Positions 34,319 through 44,000 of a stretch of DNA of 53,684 nucleotides are shown here, piece by piece; the stretch's first letter is position 1; every line of letters starts with the position of its first letter. This DNA comes from Chitinophagales bacterium. GTDB lineage: Bacteria > Bacteroidota > Bacteroidia > Chitinophagales > LD1. Made by a program: the position numbers and the translations under genes. The stretch spans positions 1 to 53,684 of the forward strand of contig JANWXI010000006.1 in NCBI GenBank assembly GCA_025057415.1. Reading direction: 5' to 3'. Under the pieces are notes generated by a model. That model saw only the letters and a list, made by a program, of their open reading frames with translations. It was not told the DNA's origin and did not search any database.

Positions 34319-37189
34319 ATGAAAATCTTGTGTCATCTTATGTTACTGCTGGCGCTCACCGTTGCCGGCACAGCAAACGGTCAACTGCAACTTGCCTGGG
34401 CTAACATCTACAACGGCACAGGCGACTTTACCGATAAAATTAAATGCGCTGTGCGCGACCCCGCAGGCAATTTGTACCTGGGTGGCTACACCTCTACCAC
34501 CGGCAATCATGATTTTCTGGTAGTAAAACTAAACCCCGCGGGCGATACACTCTGGACACGCACCTACGATGGTCTGGAAAAAGGCGAAGATGAAGTAAAC
34601 GACATTGCCGTTGACGCCTCGGGTAATGTGTATGTAACGGGCTATGCCGATAACGACATTGCAAAAGATGATTACGTAACCATAAAGTACAATGCCAACG
34701 GCGCAGTGCAGTGGATAGCGGTTTACAACAGCCCGTACAGCCAAAACGATGAAGCGGTCTCTATTGCTGTAGATGCCTCCGGCAATGTGTTCGTAACCGG
34801 TGAAAGCGAAGTAAACGATGCCGGTACCAACGAAGATTACATTACAATAAAATATAATGCAACGGGCGCAGTACAATGGATAAAGCGCTACAACGGCCCC
34901 GGCAACTCGGTAGATAGAGCGGTAAAACTTGTGCTGGATAATGCCGGCAATCCCGTAGTGACCGGCAGAGCTTACAATGGCGCCTCTGATGATTGGGTTA
35001 CCCTCAAGTACCTGAGCGCTGACGGCTCTTTGTTGTGGACTAACGTGCTGGACTATGCGGAGAACGACCGCCCGGGTGATATGGCCATTGACGCTGCCGG
35101 AAACATCTATATCACCGGGCGCGCCCGCTCTACTTCTTACGACATCGCCACCCGTAAAATAGACCCCAACGGCAACACCTTATGGACCAAATTCTACCTC
35201 GGCACTTATGATGACCGCGGCATTGCTATCGCCCTTAGCCCCTCCGGCAATGTTTACGTTGCGGGCTTAAACGGCACAAGCCCTACCGATTACGATGTGG
35301 TAACTATCGCATATAACAGCTCCGGCACACAGCTATGGGCCAAAACCTACAACGGCTCAGCTAACGGCAACGATGAAGCCGAAGACATCACCCTCACCCC
35401 GGGCGGAGAAATAGTTGTGGCGGGCATTACGGATACAGACCCTACCAACGGTATCAATTACGACTATCTGGCGCTTAAGTATTCCGCAACGGGTAACCTG
35501 GTTTATGCCCAAAGTATCAATGGCACCGGTAACGGTTCTGACGATGCACGGGTAGTATTGCCTGTGTCATCTGCCGATGTTATAGTTACCGGCGGTATGT
35601 TCGTTACCCTCAATAATATGAATGCCGCTACCGTAAAACTCGACAGCGCCGGTCAAACCCTTTGGACAAAATATGTTGACGGCACAGGCGATAACAACGA
35701 TGTGAGCCGGAAAATCCTCCTCGATGCCTCAGGTAATTGCTACGTAGCCGGCTATACGGTGCAATACAATGAAGACAAAAACATACTGCTCCACCACATC
35801 AACAGCGCGGGCACATCGGTATTTACCAAAACCATCACCGGCACTTCGGGTGTAAGCGCTGATGACGCCACGGGGCTTACCACCGATGCAACCGGAAACA
35901 TTTACCTCTGCGGTCATGTGCGCGATGCTAACCAGGGTCACAACTACTACGCAGCCAAATTCGACCCCACCGGCAATTTGCTCTGGGAATACAAATACAA
36001 CTACCTCGGCAAATCAGACCGCGCAGCAGCCATTGCTCTTGATGCAGCCGGCAACGTGTTCATTACCGGCAAGAGCAACTCCATCCCCAGCGATAGTGTT
36101 GACTTTGACGTGCAAACCATAAAACTCAACAACAACGGCGTGTTAATTGCCGATGTGCGCTACCAAAGCGGAAGTAAAGAAGATGAAGCCGTTGATGTAA
36201 AAGTATCTGCCGCAGGCAATGTGTATGTGGCAGGGCGAGCAAGCGTGGGCAGCGATGAAAACATCGTCACAATCAAATACAGCAATAACCTTTCGCAGCT
36301 ATGGGTAAAAACCTTTGACCGCGGCCGTGACGACCGCAACGAAGCCATCCTCACCGATGCTGCCGACAACGTGTACGTATGCGGGCGCTCCGAAAATCAG
36401 CAAGGTGTTTTTGACGCGCTGCTCATAAAATACAACAGCGCCGGTGATACAGTGTGGACTCGCCTCTACAACGGCGCCGGCAATGGCGAAGACCGCTTCA
36501 ATGCCATGTGCTTTGATGCTGCCGGCAATATCTGGCTAACCGGCAAAACAGACCCCGACAGCGACTCGCTGAATAACAACTACGATATCCTCATCGCTAA
36601 ATACAACCCCAACGGCACATTTTTGTGGGATACTGCATGGAGTTTTTCGGCAAACTCCAGCGAAACTGCCAACGCCATTACATTCAACGGCGCTGACAAA
36701 ATATTCGTAGCCGGTGAAACCGACAAAGCAGGCAACCACACCGATTTTGTAACCCTTCAGATAAACGTAAACGGAAAGTTGGAAACCTACGCCACTTTTG
36801 ACCGCGCAGGCGCTGAAGACAAGGCATGGGGCATAGCTGCCCGCGCAAACAGTGTTTACGTAACCGGAGCTTCTACCGGCAACGGCACCCGCTACGATGC
36901 CACCACTCTATGTTATGAAATAACCTCATCCATCACACACGGGCTCCTGCCTGATAACTCATGGCATATTTTCCCAAACCCTGCTGGTGATTTTTTGTAC
37001 GTAACCTCACTACAAACTTTTTCTGCACACATTACTGTTACTGACGCAACCGGGCGCGTGCTCTATACAGGCGATACAGATGGCAAATCAACATGCATCA
37101 AACTACCGGATTTGCCACAGGGCTTGTATTTCATTTCCCTGTGGTATGATGACCAACTTCTCGGCACAAAAAAATTTGTAGTCAACTGA
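34319..37189 (+). CDS. giant SBBP-repeat protein with T9SS type A tail
   Basis: 956 residues from the ATG at 34319; the signal peptide KILCHLMLLLALTVAGTANG begins there, whereas an ATG at 34280 adds 13 residues. The body is about fifteen repeats of ~50-60 residues of the type 'DASGNVYVTGY...DYVTIKYNANGAVQW', the SBBP/beta-propeller class of secreted proteins. The last ~80 residues (IFPNPAGDFLYV, LPQGLYFISLWY) are a type A sorting domain. It is therefore a T9SS cargo. It is the last gene of the lipoprotein-VTC-DUF4956 cluster and is separated from the convergent redoxin gene by 7 bp. Confidence 0.87.
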   Translation: MKILCHLMLLLALTVAGTANGQLQLAWANIYNGTGDFTDKIKCAVRDPAGNLYLGGYTSTTGNHDFLVVKLNPAGDTLWTRTYDGLEKGEDEVNDIAVDASGNVYVTGYADNDIAKDDYVTIKYNANGAVQWIAVYNSPYSQNDEAVSIAVDASGNVFVTGESEVNDAGTNEDYITIKYNATGAVQWIKRYNGPGNSVDRAVKLVLDNAGNPVVTGRAYNGASDDWVTLKYLSADGSLLWTNVLDYAENDRPGDMAIDAAGNIYITGRARSTSYDIATRKIDPNGNTLWTKFYLGTYDDRGIAIALSPSGNVYVAGLNGTSPTDYDVVTIAYNSSGTQLWAKTYNGSANGNDEAEDITLTPGGEIVVAGITDTDPTNGINYDYLALKYSATGNLVYAQSINGTGNGSDDARVVLPVSSADVIVTGGMFVTLNNMNAATVKLDSAGQTLWTKYVDGTGDNNDVSRKILLDASGNCYVAGYTVQYNEDKNILLHHINSAGTSVFTKTITGTSGVSADDATGLTTDATGNIYLCGHVRDANQGHNYYAAKFDPTGNLLWEYKYNYLGKSDRAAAIALDAAGNVFITGKSNSIPSDSVDFDVQTIKLNNNGVLIADVRYQSGSKEDEAVDVKVSAAGNVYVAGRASVGSDENIVTIKYSNNLSQLWVKTFDRGRDDRNEAILTDAADNVYVCGRSENQQGVFDALLIKYNSAGDTVWTRLYNGAGNGEDRFNAMCFDAAGNIWLTGKTDPDSDSLNNNYDILIAKYNPNGTFLWDTAWSFSANSSETANAITFNGADKIFVAGETDKAGNHTDFVTLQINVNGKLETYATFDRAGAEDKAWGIAARANSVYVTGASTGNGTRYDATTLCYEITSSITHGLLPDNSWHIFPNPAGDFLYVTSLQTFSAHITVTDATGRVLYTGDTDGKSTCIKLPDLPQGLYFISLWYDDQLLGTKKFVVN

Positions 37190-37196
37190 TGCTCAA

Positions 37197-37760
37197 CTAC
37201 CCGCCGCTTTTCCACTTGATATTGCACCCTATGCTCGGTCGTTGGTTTTCGCTCACCGGTTTTCCGCTCAGTAGTGCGTCCAGTGCAGCGCGAAGGTCTC
37301 TTCCGGTCACCGGAATATCATTTGACGGGCGCGAGTCATCTAACTGCCCGCGATATACCAGGCGCAGGTCTTTGTCAAAAACATAAAAATCGGGCGTACA
37401 GGCGGCATCGTATTTTTTTGCCACCTCCTGTGTTTCGTCATACAAATACGGAAAAGGATAACCGAGCGCCAGCGCAACCTCACGCATTTTATCGGGCGCA
37501 TCATCCGGATAATTCACCACATCGTTTGAACTAATTGCTACAAATGAAATGCCCTTTTGCCGGTAATCGTTCCCCAGTCGCACCAACTCGTGATTGACAT
37601 GCTTCACATACGGGCAATGATTGCAAATAAACATCACTACGGTAGCCACCTCGCCTTTCAGTTCACCAAGCGTAAAAGTTTTCCCGCTCACCGTGTCGGG
37701 TAGTGCAAAATCAGGTGCTTGCATCCCCAGCGGCACCATATTAGAAGGAGTACGCGCCAT
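37197..37760 (-). CDS. thioredoxin-fold redoxin (AhpC/TSA-like)
   Basis: 187 residues, no signal peptide. The peroxiredoxin/TlpA-type fold is visible: MVPLGMQAPDFALPDTVSGK, then the active-site helix CNHCPYVKHV with Cys46 and Cys49, then FVAISSNDVVNYPDDAP. The CxxC suggests a thiol-disulfide oxidoreductase. Such proteins are annotated 'thioredoxin family' in Bacteroidota; the partner is unknown. Its 3' end lies 7 bp from that of the SBBP gene. Repeat copy D lies about 130 bp upstream of its start. Confidence 0.87.
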   Translation of the reverse strand: MARTPSNMVPLGMQAPDFALPDTVSGKTFTLGELKGEVATVVMFICNHCPYVKHVNHELVRLGNDYRQKGISFVAISSNDVVNYPDDAPDKMREVALALGYPFPYLYDETQEVAKKYDAACTPDFYVFDKDLRLVYRGQLDDSRPSNDIPVTGRDLRAALDALLSGKPVSENQRPSIGCNIKWKSGG

Positions 37761-38160
37761 CGCATTCAGATTTTATTTTAAATAAAACAATCGCTGACTC
37801 ACAGCAATTATGTGATTACCCTTGTAAAGAACAAATATCCGAAACGCAACCCATCAAAGCAACAATCCATTACGGGATTTTTTGTTTTCAGGGGGTGCCC
37901 CCGCTGCTTCGCTCCGCGCGGCTGCGCTCCGCAGCGGGGTCGGGCTGGCTTCGGGGTGCGCTTCGCTCCCGTGCTCCACTGCGTTACGCACCGCTCCCTG
38001 CGGTCGCGCCCTACGCATCCCTCACCCGGCCGGCAAACACACTTCTACTTGCTAATGGCTAAACACGAGTGTATAATACAATTTCTTCATCCATCTTCTG
38101 CCTACCATGTTGCGTAACTCCTGCAACAAGTTCACTGATTTCTTATCCGCTTACGACCCA
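37761..38160. other. gene-free stretch holding repeat copy D
   Basis: 400 bp between the redoxin start and the PorP gene end. It contains repeat copy D (37891-38036). The open frames in it are the repeat read through. Confidence 0.5.
37891..38036 (+). repeat. GC-rich dispersed repeat, copy D (type II, truncated)
   Basis: Head GGGGGTGCCCCC at 37891 after a T-rich run. The 9-bp CCCCGCTGC/GCAGCGGGG stem is kept. The middle is type II, as in copies C and E (CGTGCTCCACTGCGTTACGC). It ends after CGCATCCCTCACCCGGCCGGC; the tail hairpin is not recognisable. It stands in the upstream region of the redoxin gene, on the side away from the PorP gene. Confidence 0.84.
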
Positions 38161-39084
38161 TCACCCCTGCACATACCTCGGGCTTTTAATAAATACCGGC
38201 TTGGGTTTAGGGAGCGATATGCGGTATTGTAATTGTATTTCGTGGCTGCCCGTTTGGTGCTTGCGTAGTTCACCAAATCCAAAATCGTAAGCGTAGCTCG
38301 CCAGCAGGTTTTTGGTGATGTACCCGCCCAATATCAGACCGGCGGCATCGGTACTACGGTAAAGCGCTCCAAGCAATATTCGCTTGCGTATGGTAAACAA
38401 CATGTTGGCTTCGGCCTGAGCTATAAATTCAATGAAGCGCACAAACACTGCCGGAGTAAAGCGCAGCCGCTCATTAATATCCCAGTCGTACCGTGCATAG
38501 GTAAAGTAATGGCGCGGTACGCGAAACGGTGTGGCGCGGCCTATGCCCTGGTCGAGGTTGTTCACGGCAAATCCCACCGTGGCGTTATATCCGCTGAACT
38601 CAACTCCTGTAGCCAGAAAAACTTTGAAACGGTTTGTGTTGGTGAGGACCGCGCTCTGGTCCATGCTGTACGGCAATGTCTGGTAAATCAATTCAGTGCC
38701 TTTAACAAACGCATTGAACATGCCGATACTCAACCCCAGCGAAATGCGCGCGCGGTCGTTGAGCCGCTGTGCATAAGCATAGGAACCACGAACCGTGGTA
38801 AAACGCTGCTTGCCGAGCATATCGTTTGTAATCACCAAACCCACCCCGCCGTATGCTTTGGGTATATATCCATGCGCATTGACCAGCAAGGTACCGGGTG
38901 CCTCGCGAAACCCTATCCATTGCTGACGATACAACGCACCCAGATATATATCGCGCGCATTACCGCTCACTGCAGGATTAAACACATGCCCGTGATATAC
39001 AAAGTGAGCAATCACCGGTTCGTTTTGCGCTAATGAGGCAACACCCCAACCTGCCAGCATGACTAAATATAGTATCTTATTCAT
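38161..39084 (-). CDS. T9SS-associated PorP/SprF family outer membrane protein
   Basis: 307 residues with signal peptide (NKILYLVMLAGWGVASLA). PorP/SprF-family features: HVFNPAVSGNARDIYLGALYRQQWIGFREAPGTLLVNAH near the N terminus, repeated amphipathic strands, and a C-terminal aromatic-rich end. Family members sit with adhesins of the SprB type and are needed for their secretion or attachment at the cell surface. It is the last gene of an operon running 46103 to 38161, starting 21 bp after the OmpA gene. Confidence 0.9.
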   Translation of the reverse strand: MNKILYLVMLAGWGVASLAQNEPVIAHFVYHGHVFNPAVSGNARDIYLGALYRQQWIGFREAPGTLLVNAHGYIPKAYGGVGLVITNDMLGKQRFTTVRGSYAYAQRLNDRARISLGLSIGMFNAFVKGTELIYQTLPYSMDQSAVLTNTNRFKVFLATGVEFSGYNATVGFAVNNLDQGIGRATPFRVPRHYFTYARYDWDINERLRFTPAVFVRFIEFIAQAEANMLFTIRKRILLGALYRSTDAAGLILGGYITKNLLASYAYDFGFGELRKHQTGSHEIQLQYRISLPKPKPVFIKSPRYVQG

Positions 39085-39105
39085 ATATGTAATATTTTAT
39101 ATGTT

Positions 39106-41001
39106 TTATTTTTGTTGTATTACCTGAAATGCGGTTCTGCGGTTGCGCTGGTGTTCTTCTTCGGTTTTGGCGCCTTTCACCACCGGTTGTGTAAACCCGA
39201 AACCTTTATAGCGCAGACGGCCTTCACTGATGCCTTTGCTCACCAGGTATTCCACTACGCTGCGCGCGCGGTTTTCCGAAAGTTTCTGGTTGTACTCGGC
39301 GCTGCCCCGCTCATCAGTATGGGAATTAATTTGCACAATGGCATCGGGGGTATCTTCCAGTATTTTCACTAATTTGTCTAACTCGGGCTTGGATTCTTCG
39401 CGCAGTACGTAACTATCCAGGTCGTAGTATATGTTATCAATGCGAATCTCTTCTTTGGGGATACGCTTGATGGCAAAATCGTAGTTGTGGCCGGTAGCTC
39501 TCGAAAATTCTTTGCTGAATTTTTCACCCGCTGTGCTCAGCTTGCGCGAATCGCCAAAATACCCAGGCTGTTGTACATTAATTTTGTAATTTTTGTCTTT
39601 CTCTAATGCAAAAGAGTACTCTCCATCGGCATTGGTTTTTACGGAGTCGGTCCACCCGTCTGCTGCAGTAAGGATAACTGTAGCGCCTGCGAGCGGCTGA
39701 CCGGTCTCCTGGTCAGTAATGCGGCCCTTTACGGTAAGTTGTATGGGTGTGAGGTAAAAGGAATAAATATCATCTCCCCCTGCCCCTCCCGGGCGGTTGC
39801 TGGTAAAGTATCCGCCTTTGCCGTCCGGCTGCCAAAAAAGATAAAAATCATCTGCACTGCTGTTAAACGGGGGCTTCATGTTAACCGGCCGCGTCCATCC
39901 ATCCGCTCCTTGTATGCTGTAAAAAATATCTAATGCGCCATACCCGGGATGACCGTCACTGGCAAATATTAACAGCGAATCGTAAAGTGTAGGAAATACT
40001 TCATCCCACTCAGTATTAACAACGCTGCCAAGGTTGACAGGTTCTCCCCATACATCACCGCTGCGGCGCATAAACCAGATGTCTGCCCCTCCCATTCCGC
40101 CATCGGCACGGGCGCTGAAATACAACTTGCTCCCATCGGCACTTATAGCAGGGTGTTGCATGTCGTATTTCTGTGTAAACGATAGCGAAATGGGTTTGGG
40201 CGTCTGAAAGGTGTTGGTGTTTTCATCATAAACAGCTTCGTAAATTTTACACAGTCCGTCTTTACTTTTTTTGTCATTGCATCGCGTAAAATACACTGTC
40301 CTGGTTTTTTCACACCAACTCATCACTCCTTCATTTACCTCAGGCACAGAGATGGCAGGCACCCTGCGCGGCTTGCTCCACGTTTTGTCTTCTTTGAAAA
40401 ATGCCGTTACATATATATCCGAGAACCCCTGCCCGTCAAATGTGTAAACCGGTTCACTTTTATCTTCTATTCGCGAAGAACTTAAAAACGTGAGCAGTTT
40501 GATACGCAACGCCGCATAATCGTTGTACGCACTATTAATGGCTTGTTCATTCCGGATTGTAAACACAGATGAATCAGGTGTAGCAGTCATAGCAAAACGG
40601 CATATTTCGCGCAGGCGCAGTGCATCCTTATCGCCCGGTTGTGTGCTGAGAAAACTCTCTATCTTTTGCAGCGCCTGTTCGTATTTTCCCTGTTTGATGT
40701 ACAGGTTGGCCTGGTGGTACAGGTAGTTGGGTTGGTTGTAACCTTCTGCTTTGGCTTGATTGTACCAGGTGATAGCATCCTCGTACCTGCCTGTATAGCG
40801 GTAACACTCCGCCACGTTGTATTTTACAAGCGATAAATCTGTCTTTTTATCGGGCTTTTCGAGCACTTTACGGTAATACGTGAGCGCACCCACATAGTCG
40901 CGGTTTTGAAATGCTTCATTTGCTAATTCTAAGTTGGTTTGCGCCTGCACGCAAAACATGGTTAACCATGCGGCTGTAAGCGTATATGCGTATTTCTTCA
41001 T
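39106..41001 (-). CDS. OmpA-family protein with TPR, WD40-like and peptidoglycan-binding domains
   Basis: 631 residues with signal peptide (MKKYAYTLTAAWLTMFCVQA). Domains in order: TPR-like repeats (~20-130), a PD40/WD40-like propeller (~190-420, with HPAISADGSKLYFSARADGG and VFPTLYDSLLIFASDGHPGYG), a carboxypeptidase-regulatory-like domain (~425-495), and the OmpA domain (~515-631; INSHTDERGSAEYNQKLSENRA). It likely ties the cell wall to the outer membrane and forms part of the PorP/SprF-linked surface system, as with PorE/SprE-type proteins. Located between the adhesin and PorP genes with gaps of about 20 bp on both sides, so one operon. Confidence 0.9.
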   Translation of the reverse strand: MKKYAYTLTAAWLTMFCVQAQTNLELANEAFQNRDYVGALTYYRKVLEKPDKKTDLSLVKYNVAECYRYTGRYEDAITWYNQAKAEGYNQPNYLYHQANLYIKQGKYEQALQKIESFLSTQPGDKDALRLREICRFAMTATPDSSVFTIRNEQAINSAYNDYAALRIKLLTFLSSSRIEDKSEPVYTFDGQGFSDIYVTAFFKEDKTWSKPRRVPAISVPEVNEGVMSWCEKTRTVYFTRCNDKKSKDGLCKIYEAVYDENTNTFQTPKPISLSFTQKYDMQHPAISADGSKLYFSARADGGMGGADIWFMRRSGDVWGEPVNLGSVVNTEWDEVFPTLYDSLLIFASDGHPGYGALDIFYSIQGADGWTRPVNMKPPFNSSADDFYLFWQPDGKGGYFTSNRPGGAGGDDIYSFYLTPIQLTVKGRITDQETGQPLAGATVILTAADGWTDSVKTNADGEYSFALEKDKNYKINVQQPGYFGDSRKLSTAGEKFSKEFSRATGHNYDFAIKRIPKEEIRIDNIYYDLDSYVLREESKPELDKLVKILEDTPDAIVQINSHTDERGSAEYNQKLSENRARSVVEYLVSKGISEGRLRYKGFGFTQPVVKGAKTEEEHQRNRRTAFQVIQQK

Positions 41002-41021
41002 GCCGTCTGTAGCTTGGTTTT

Positions 41022-44000
41022 CTAATCTTCTATGAGCAATACATTGCCTTTGATGGTAGTGAGGCGGTCGGTTATATCAGGCAGTTGCACTACATAGTAG
41101 TATGTACCCGGAGAAACTTTTTTGCCATTGAACCGGCCGTCCCACCCATCGGTGCCCCTGTACAGCTCCTGCCCCCAGCGATTAAGGATTACCAAATCAT
41201 ACCCCTTCAGGAATAAGTCATTTACACCATCACCATTGGGAGTAAAAGCATTCGGAAATTCCACCACCTTCACATAACCGATACTTTTGTTAGTAACGCA
41301 ACCCGCATGGGTAGCAATCACCCACACCGAGTCCCCATCCTGAAAGTTGCTGCCGGCAAACGTGTGTAGTGAGTCGCTTTGAGCCAGGTTGCCGTTCCAA
41401 TAAAACTCGTAGTGTTCAAACGTATCCGGCACTGCTATCCATACCAGCACTTCGTTTTGGAAAATGATATTACCCGGGTGGTCGCTCGTTAACTGCACCA
41501 CAGGCCGCGGACGCACTGTTACCGTAACATGCACTCGCCCCTGCAAGTTTGAACAACCGCCCGTGGAGACAGCTTCGGCATAAAAGATTGTCGTTTGCGT
41601 AAGTGTATCTGTGGTAAAGGTGTTTCCTGTACCAAGCAAAGTGCCGCCTGCGGGGGCGCTCCACCAGTTAACGGTAGTGCCGGCGGGAGTTACCAGCGCA
41701 GTGAGGGTCGTATTTTGTCCGTAACATATCGTATCGTCTGCAGCAGTAACAGATAATACGGTAGGTACATCCACCACTACCTGCAGGGTGGCAGCAGGGC
41801 TGTTGCCACATTCATTGTTGGCAGTAACCGATACCGTATAAATGCCGGCAGTACCACCCCAGGTTATCGTCACATTGGGGGTACCTTGCCCGGCAGTAAT
41901 ACTACCTCCCCCACTTAGCGCCCAGGTGTAAGAAGTTGCATCACCGGTTGCCGCTGCGTTGTAAACTGCGGCAGTATTACCGCAAGGCGAAGGATTGCCG
42001 TTGATAACTGCAGGAAGCGCCGGTACATTTTTCACGTAAACATACACGGATGTATTAACCGACCCGCAGGCGTTTGTGGCCGTGAGAACATACGTGCCGG
42101 TAGCCGATGGTTGCGCGTTGTTGATAGTAGCGTTTTGTTGATTTGCCTGAAAACCTCCCGGTCCGCTCCAGTTCCAGGTGTCAACATTCACGCCGTTGCC
42201 ATTTAGTTGAAGGGTACCGCCTACACAAATAGTATCATTCGGTGAAGCAAGCGCGGTGAGTGAATGAATGAACGTATCAACCTGCACACTCACACTGGCT
42301 GTTTGGCTGCCGCAAGCGTTCGTAGCAGTGACGGTGTATGTGCCGCTGCCCGCCAACGTGATGGGTACGATTACCGGGTTTTGTAGCGATGACTGAAAGC
42401 CGTGTGGTCCGCTCCAGCTCCACGAGCTTACGCCACTGCCCGAGGCGCTCAGGGTCAAAGCGCTGCCGCTGCATACCGAGCCGTTTTGAGTAGCCGTAGC
42501 CGAAATATTTTGCAGAGGCGATTGCACTAACAGCGATACAAATGCCGATAATGCGTTGCAGGCATTACTGCCTATCACATTGTATGTACCGCTGTTAGAT
42601 GGGTTAACGTTGTTAAGCGTAACGGAAGATTGGGATGAGGTAAATCCACCGGGGCCATTCCATAACCATGTACTTACATTTGACCCGGTTGCACTGAACG
42701 ACACTGTGCTTCCGGCGCAAACCGTATCATCGGGAGCAGCATTAACGGAGATAGCAGTGATGGTTGTATCTACCTGCACCGATACAGAGGCGGTTTGTAC
42801 ACCGCATGCGTTGGTGGCGGTTACGGTATAGGTTCCTGAGTTTACTGTGTACACAGGATTCAACACCGGATTTTGCAGATTAGAACTGAAACCACCCGGC
42901 CCGCTCCATTGCCAGTGGTTTACGCCTGAGCCGCTGGCAATCAGAGATATGCTGCCTCCGGCACATACATTTGAACCGACGGCAGAGGATGCTGTAATGT
43001 TACCCAACGTGTTATTGACTAACATTTGTAATCCGGCCGACTGACTGCCACAAGCATTGCTGGCCGTAACGGTATAAGTACCACTGTTCGCCAATGTAAC
43101 ATTGGGTATAGCAGGATTGGGCAAAGCTGATGTGAAGCCATTGGGTCCCGCCCACGCCCAGGTATCTACGGAGTTGCCCGCAGCTTGCAGTTGTATGTTG
43201 GCTCCGGCACAAACTGTATCATTCGGATTTGCTGAAACACTGATGCTTTGTATGGGTATATCTACATCCACATTCACAGTAGCGCTGGCGGAGCCGCAGG
43301 CATTAGTAGCTGTTAGTGTGTATAGGCCGCTATCAGCGGGGGTGGCGTTAGCAATTACGGGGTTTTGAAGCGAAGAGCTGAAGCCATTGGGGCCGGTCCA
43401 GGAAAAAGAAGACGCACCGTTAGCATTGCCGAGTAACGAGATAGATGAATTGGCGCATACATCAGCGGATGTTGCATTGGCTGTAACATTGGTTGGAGCT
43501 GTTGCTAAATTTACCAACACACTGCTTTGCGAAGAGCCGCAGGCGTTGAGGGCTGTAAGTGTGTAAGTGCCGGCATTGATTTGCTGAAAATTGGTAATGG
43601 TGTTGTTTAGTTGATTAGATGTGTAATTATTAGGGCCAGACCAACTGTAGGATGTAGCGCCCACTGCACCCCCGCCCAAGGTGAGGGTTCCTCCCGCACA
43701 AACGGGGCTTGGGTTTGCGGTGGCATTGACTGAGATAGGCGCAGCATTAACGGTTATCTGCACACTTGCCGTACTGTTTCCACAGGCGTTGCCCGCGGTA
43801 AGGGTATAAGTACCAGTGGCTGCAAGTTGAACATTGGTGATAGAGGTGTTTTGTGTGTTGGCGGTAAAACCGTTTGGTCCGCTCCAACTCCATGAGGTGG
43901 CATTGGTGGCGCTGCCCGTTAGGTTGATAGTATTGCCTACACACGCCGTGCTGGGGTTGGCAGAAGCGCTTACGTTTTGCGGAACGTTGTTTACGGTCAC

